From: Flavobacteriales bacterium UBA6057
GTDB lineage: Bacteria > Bacteroidota > Bacteroidia > Flavobacteriales_G > Salibacteraceae
Reading direction: 5' to 3'
NCBI GenBank assembly: GCA_002428995.1
Contig: DIYJ01000018.1
Coordinates: 310,001-374,000, forward strand
Length of the DNA: 64,000 nucleotides
Shown one piece after another: positions 61,425 to 64,000 of this stretch (position 1 is the stretch's first letter; the number at the start of each line of letters is the position of its first letter). A program made the translations under genes and the position numbers. The notes below the pieces were generated by a model that was given only the letters and a program-made list of their open reading frames with translations, was not told where the DNA came from and ran no database searches.

Positions 61425-62007
61425 TGTTAACTAAAGTTTTTTTTAAACCGATTCCGACTCGGTTTAGCTTTTGAATCAAAATCGCCTTAGCACGGCTAAG
61501 GTTTGACTTGGATGTGCTTACGGTAATGCCCAACATATCTGCAATCTCGCTGTGCTTGTATCCATCAATCACGTAAAGCGTGAAAACCGCTTTGTAGGAT
61601 GATGGAAGCTCCAGCACCAATTGGTAAAGTTCGTCATACGACATTTTGGAAAGCACTGTTTTTTCTGACACTACCATGCTGTCATCGTATTCATACGTTG
61701 ACATTTCATCACTGTAGGTCGTTCGGTTGCCAGCATTTACCCTCCGGTAATGGTTGATGGCTTCATTGATCTGAATGCGTTTGATCCACGATTTAAAGGA
61801 TCCCTCGCCCTTAAACTGGGAGAGGCTTTTACAAATGCGGATGAAGCCAAGCTGTACGATATCCTTCGCTTCATCGTTGTCGCGGGCATAGCGCTGCGCC
61901 ACAGAGAACAGGAATCCATAAAAGCGGTGATACAGCTTTTCGAACCCTGCTTCGCTGCCTTCGAGGCACATCGCAATGATCTGGTCTAGTTCTTCTGCTT
62001 CAGGCAT
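61417..62007 (-). CDS. ECF-family RNA polymerase sigma factor
   Basis: The protein has 196 residues. Region 2 is visible as FSVAQRYARDNDEAKDIVQLGFIRI with SWIKRIQINEAINHYRR following. Region 4 is visible as YKAVFTLYVIDGYKHSEIADML with a helix-turn-helix ITVSTSKSNLSRAKA. It directs RNA polymerase to a small regulon and is probably held by the anti-sigma-like protein encoded downstream with 8-bp overlap. It heads a four-gene operon (sigma, anti-sigma-like, two lipoproteins). A CACGCATCC motif lies 146 bp upstream. Confidence 0.93.
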   Translation of the reverse strand: MPEAEELDQIIAMCLEGSEAGFEKLYHRFYGFLFSVAQRYARDNDEAKDIVQLGFIRICKSLSQFKGEGSFKSWIKRIQINEAINHYRRVNAGNRTTYSDEMSTYEYDDSMVVSEKTVLSKMSYDELYQLVLELPSSYKAVFTLYVIDGYKHSEIADMLGITVSTSKSNLSRAKAILIQKLNRVGIGLKKTLVNNV

Positions 62008-62152
62008 AAGCGTTTCGAGTGCCTGGGCGCACTAGCATTAGATCATACTGAGTTGGACTATTCATGGTTTTCGGTGAGATGAATGAATCGGAGCTCATTT
62101 GGAGCACTCTCCATTCGCCTCTGAACACTGACGACACAGGTCGCGAAGAAAA

Positions 62153-62161
62153 GGATGCGTG
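62153..62161 (-). promoter_or_regulatory. CACGCATCC motif facing the ECF sigma operon
   Basis: On the minus strand a run of eight T, a short spacer, CACGCATCC and TTTTC occur in that order, closely matching the copy upstream of wza. It lies 146 nt before the sigma start codon, which would allow autoregulation. Confidence 0.55.
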
Positions 62162-62267
62162 TGAGATGAAAAAAAATTGCCTTTTGTTTTTTTATTCCTG
62201 TAAAGCCCTTGTTTTTCAGCTGGTTGCGAAAATATGATTTACTCAATTATTTTAAAATTCATTCCCT

Positions 62268-62276
62268 CACGCATCC
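62268..62276 (+). promoter_or_regulatory. CACGCATCC motif facing the initiating sugar-phosphate transferase gene
   Basis: On the plus strand an AT-rich stretch, CCCTCACGCATCC and ATTTTTT occur in order; the nonamer ends 50 nt before the ATG at 62326. The orientation to the gene is the same as for the other two copies. Confidence 0.55.
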
Positions 62277-62325
62277 ATTTTTTGACAGGCCGTGTCCATC
62301 CTTTCATACCGCAATTTTTTCACAC

Positions 62326-63702
62326 ATGGGATTGACAAGCGCATTTACAAGACAAGCAAAAGAACACCTGCAACTGATCGTTGATTTGGTCATGCTGAAT
62401 GCAGTGCATCTATTGCTTTTGAGTTCTGTACATCAGTTCTTGCTTTTAGAGCTGGTGATTCTCAGCAACATTACATGGGTCGTGATCTATGCGATGTTGG
62501 AAACGCAGCGTCAGCGAAGAAACTGGAACTACGGACGTCACATGATCGAATCGCTGCGCTTTGTCAGCATTCAGTTCATGGTGGTGTTTGCGCTCAATGT
62601 GGTGCTTTTCAACGGCAAATTTTCAGATGGACTTCCTGTTTTCTGCGCTTACCTGTTCATCGCCAATACCATTGGCCGCATGGGACTGACTTGGTTCCTG
62701 CGCACCATTCGTTCCCGAGGCTACAATTACAAGCGGGTGATTGTGGTGGGAGATCAGTCTCTGGTCGATTCCTTTCAGCGCGAGATCCAGGAAAAGGTGC
62801 ATTACGGATACCGCCTTCTGGGAACGTTCTCTGAAGATTTGGAGCAGACCAGCACACACGTTCAGTCTGATTCTGCTGATATCTATGATTTTCTCGTTGA
62901 CCACAACATTGACGAAGTGGTGATCTCGATTCACGTCAGCAAGGAAAAGGTGCAATCGCTATTGACCTATTGCCAGCTCAACGGCATCGTCATCAACATC
63001 ACACATGATTTGCTCGATGGGGTGAAGCTGGACCCGGTAGATGTGAGTTTGCGCAAGGATGGTGAAGCTCCGATTTTGACCATTGAAGAAGACTGGCTTC
63101 AGGCCACGATGCGCACAGATGTGAAGCGCCTGTTTGACGTAGCATTCTCTGTGATCTTCCTCGTGTGCATTGGCTCCTGGCTTTTTCCCCTGATCGCTCT
63201 GTTGATCAAGCTCAGTTCTGAAGGTCCTGTGTTTTTCGTTCAGAAAAGGACCGGACTCAACAACCGCTCTTTCGAATGCTACAAGTTCAGAACCATGCGC
63301 GTAAACGCAGAGAGTGACACCAGGCAAGCCGTAGCGAATGATTCCCGCGTAACGAAAATCGGGCGCTTTCTGCGTGCTTCCAACCTCGATGAGCTGCCAC
63401 AGTTTTTCAATGTGCTGTTGGGTGATATGTCTGTGGTAGGTCCAAGACCTCACATGCTGCTCCACACAAAAGAATACAGTGAATTGGTGCACTACTACAA
63501 CGAGCGCTTGTGGATCAAGCCTGGAATCACCGGGTTGGCTCAGTCCAAGGGATTCAGAGGTGAGATCAGAGAGCTCGGTCAGCTTATCAATCGCATTTAT
63601 CATGATCGCTACTACGTCCGCAACTGGTCCTTTTTGCTGGACATGAAAATCATCTTCTCCACGGTTTGGAACATGGTTTCACTGCAGCGCATGGGCGTTT
63701 AA
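62326..63702 (+). CDS. Exopolysaccharide initiating sugar-phosphate transferase (WcaJ/WbaP family)
   Basis: The protein has 458 residues. It has four N-terminal membrane helices, then a nucleotide-binding-like region beginning YNYKRVIVVGDQ, and a fifth membrane segment. The catalytic bacterial sugar transferase domain follows: KRLFDVAFSV, SEGPVFFVQKRTG, CYKFRTMR, FLRASNLDELPQFFNVLLGD, SVVGPRPH, and KPGITGLAQ. It transfers a sugar phosphate, usually from UDP-glucose or UDP-galactose, to undecaprenyl phosphate and so starts the repeat unit. The ATG at 62326 is used; the longer upstream reading relies on a TTG and extends into the AT-rich promoter region. It is divergent from the sigma operon. 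Confidence 0.93.
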   Translation: MGLTSAFTRQAKEHLQLIVDLVMLNAVHLLLLSSVHQFLLLELVILSNITWVVIYAMLETQRQRRNWNYGRHMIESLRFVSIQFMVVFALNVVLFNGKFSDGLPVFCAYLFIANTIGRMGLTWFLRTIRSRGYNYKRVIVVGDQSLVDSFQREIQEKVHYGYRLLGTFSEDLEQTSTHVQSDSADIYDFLVDHNIDEVVISIHVSKEKVQSLLTYCQLNGIVINITHDLLDGVKLDPVDVSLRKDGEAPILTIEEDWLQATMRTDVKRLFDVAFSVIFLVCIGSWLFPLIALLIKLSSEGPVFFVQKRTGLNNRSFECYKFRTMRVNAESDTRQAVANDSRVTKIGRFLRASNLDELPQFFNVLLGDMSVVGPRPHMLLHTKEYSELVHYYNERLWIKPGITGLAQSKGFRGEIRELGQLINRIYHDRYYVRNWSFLLDMKIIFSTVWNMVSLQRMGV

Positions 63703-63736
63703 TTCATTAGCCAAACACTACTCAAACACAAAAGAA

Positions 63737-64000
63737 TTGCTGAATCCTCTGCTTCGATTTTCCGGGTTTAATACTGACAGCGCGGTGTCTTTGGCCTATC
63801 GTGTAGCCGGGGCCGGATTCAGCTATGGGCTTTACTTGCTCATTCCGCTGTTTTTTGGCCTGAATGAGCTCGGCATCTTTGGCCTCTTTCAAGCGTGGGT
63901 GGCGAGCCTGGGTGTACTGGTCACCATGGGGCTGAACGTGACCCTGCTTAAAACAGTCGCGAGGGAAGGCTCGGCCAGAAAATCAATGAAGCACTACAAG
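63737..64000 (+). CDS. N-terminal fragment of a polysaccharide flippase-like protein (Wzx/MATE type)
   Basis: An open frame of 88 codons runs off the window. It begins at a probable TTG start at 63737, since no ATG is available in frame before residue 65. The sequence LAYRVAGAGFSYGLYLLIPL, then LNELGIFGLFQAWVASLGVL and MGLNVTLLKTVARE, matches the first two membrane helices of Wzx-type repeat-unit flippases. It lies 34 bp after the initiating transferase, in line with a polysaccharide operon that continues downstream. The start codon is uncertain. Confidence 0.65.
   Translation, partial: MLNPLLRFSGFNTDSAVSLAYRVAGAGFSYGLYLLIPLFFGLNELGIFGLFQAWVASLGVLVTMGLNVTLLKTVAREGSARKSMKHYK

Larger units (their letters stand above)
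62008..62325. other. Divergent promoter region between the sigma operon and the polysaccharide initiating gene
   Basis: The 318-bp gap contains no gene. It holds two CACGCATCC motifs, one facing each divergent unit, with T-rich tracts on both sides of each. No classical -33/-7 promoter was evident. Confidence 0.6.

Noticed and set aside
62209..62325. Longer start (TTG) for the initiating sugar-phosphate transferase
   Set aside because: It would use the AT-rich promoter region as coding sequence; the ATG at 62326 gives a normal-length protein beginning before the first helix.
1..64000. tRNA, rRNA, CRISPR arrays, insertion sequences or integration sites
   Set aside because: None was recognised in the intergenic regions, which are few and short; no transposase or integrase frame was seen.

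Overview
The window reads as chromosomal DNA of a Bacteroidota bacterium, probably a member of the Flavobacteriia. The grounds are type IX secretion (T9SS) C-terminal sorting domains, a PorE-like OmpA protein, giant Bacteroidota-style RHS/YD-repeat proteins, a fitting TTG/TAnnTTTG-type promoter, and almost no Shine-Dalgarno signals. No rRNA, tRNA, CRISPR array or insertion sequence was recognised.

Layout. (1) 1-5484, housekeeping and envelope: the tail of a T9SS cargo gene, imidazolonepropionase (hutI, minus strand), and on the plus strand an outer-membrane barrel, chorismate synthase (aroC) and a TPR/PD40/OmpA protein with the PorE domain order. (2) 5564-48840, about 43 kb, all minus strand: two paralogous operons for giant Sec-exported YD/RHS proteins. 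Locus A (48840 to 30797) encodes two small secreted proteins, a lipoprotein, a 2293-aa SpvB/TcB-like giant, a LolA-like protein, a 2647-aa RHS giant with a JAMM-type C-terminal tip, and a small secreted putative immunity protein. Locus B (29919 to 5564) encodes a TANFOR-like protein, a Skp/OmpH-like chaperone, a paralogous lipoprotein, a 2273-aa SpvB-like giant, a LolA-like protein, a 3825-aa RHS giant and a 951-aa outer-membrane barrel/coiled-coil protein. (3) 49170-51458: a T9SS-secreted beta-propeller protein and a small cysteine-rich secreted protein. (4) 51783-64000, exopolysaccharide region: an ECF sigma factor with a dual-membrane anti-sigma-like protein and two paralogous lipoproteins; a five-gene operon (Wza, Wzz/Wzc-like, GT4, MBOAT, SGNH-like); and, divergently, an initiating sugar-phosphate transferase followed by the start of a Wzx-like flippase.

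The most striking content is the duplicated giant-protein system. In both copies the order lipoprotein, SpvB-like giant, LolA-like protein, RHS giant is kept with overlapping or nearly touching genes. The pair of giants looks like a TcB/TcC-type YD-repeat shell divided into two exported polypeptides. No TcA-like injector is present and neither giant carries a T9SS sorting domain, so the route across the outer membrane is unknown. In locus A a JAMM motif in the variable tip, followed by a small exported gene, suggests a toxin and immunity pair. A second notable feature is a repeated CACGCATCC motif, in the same orientation relative to three transcription units (the sigma operon, the wza operon and the initiating transferase). 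It is a candidate target of the local sigma factor. These functional proposals are inferences from sequence patterns read by eye; no database search was run.
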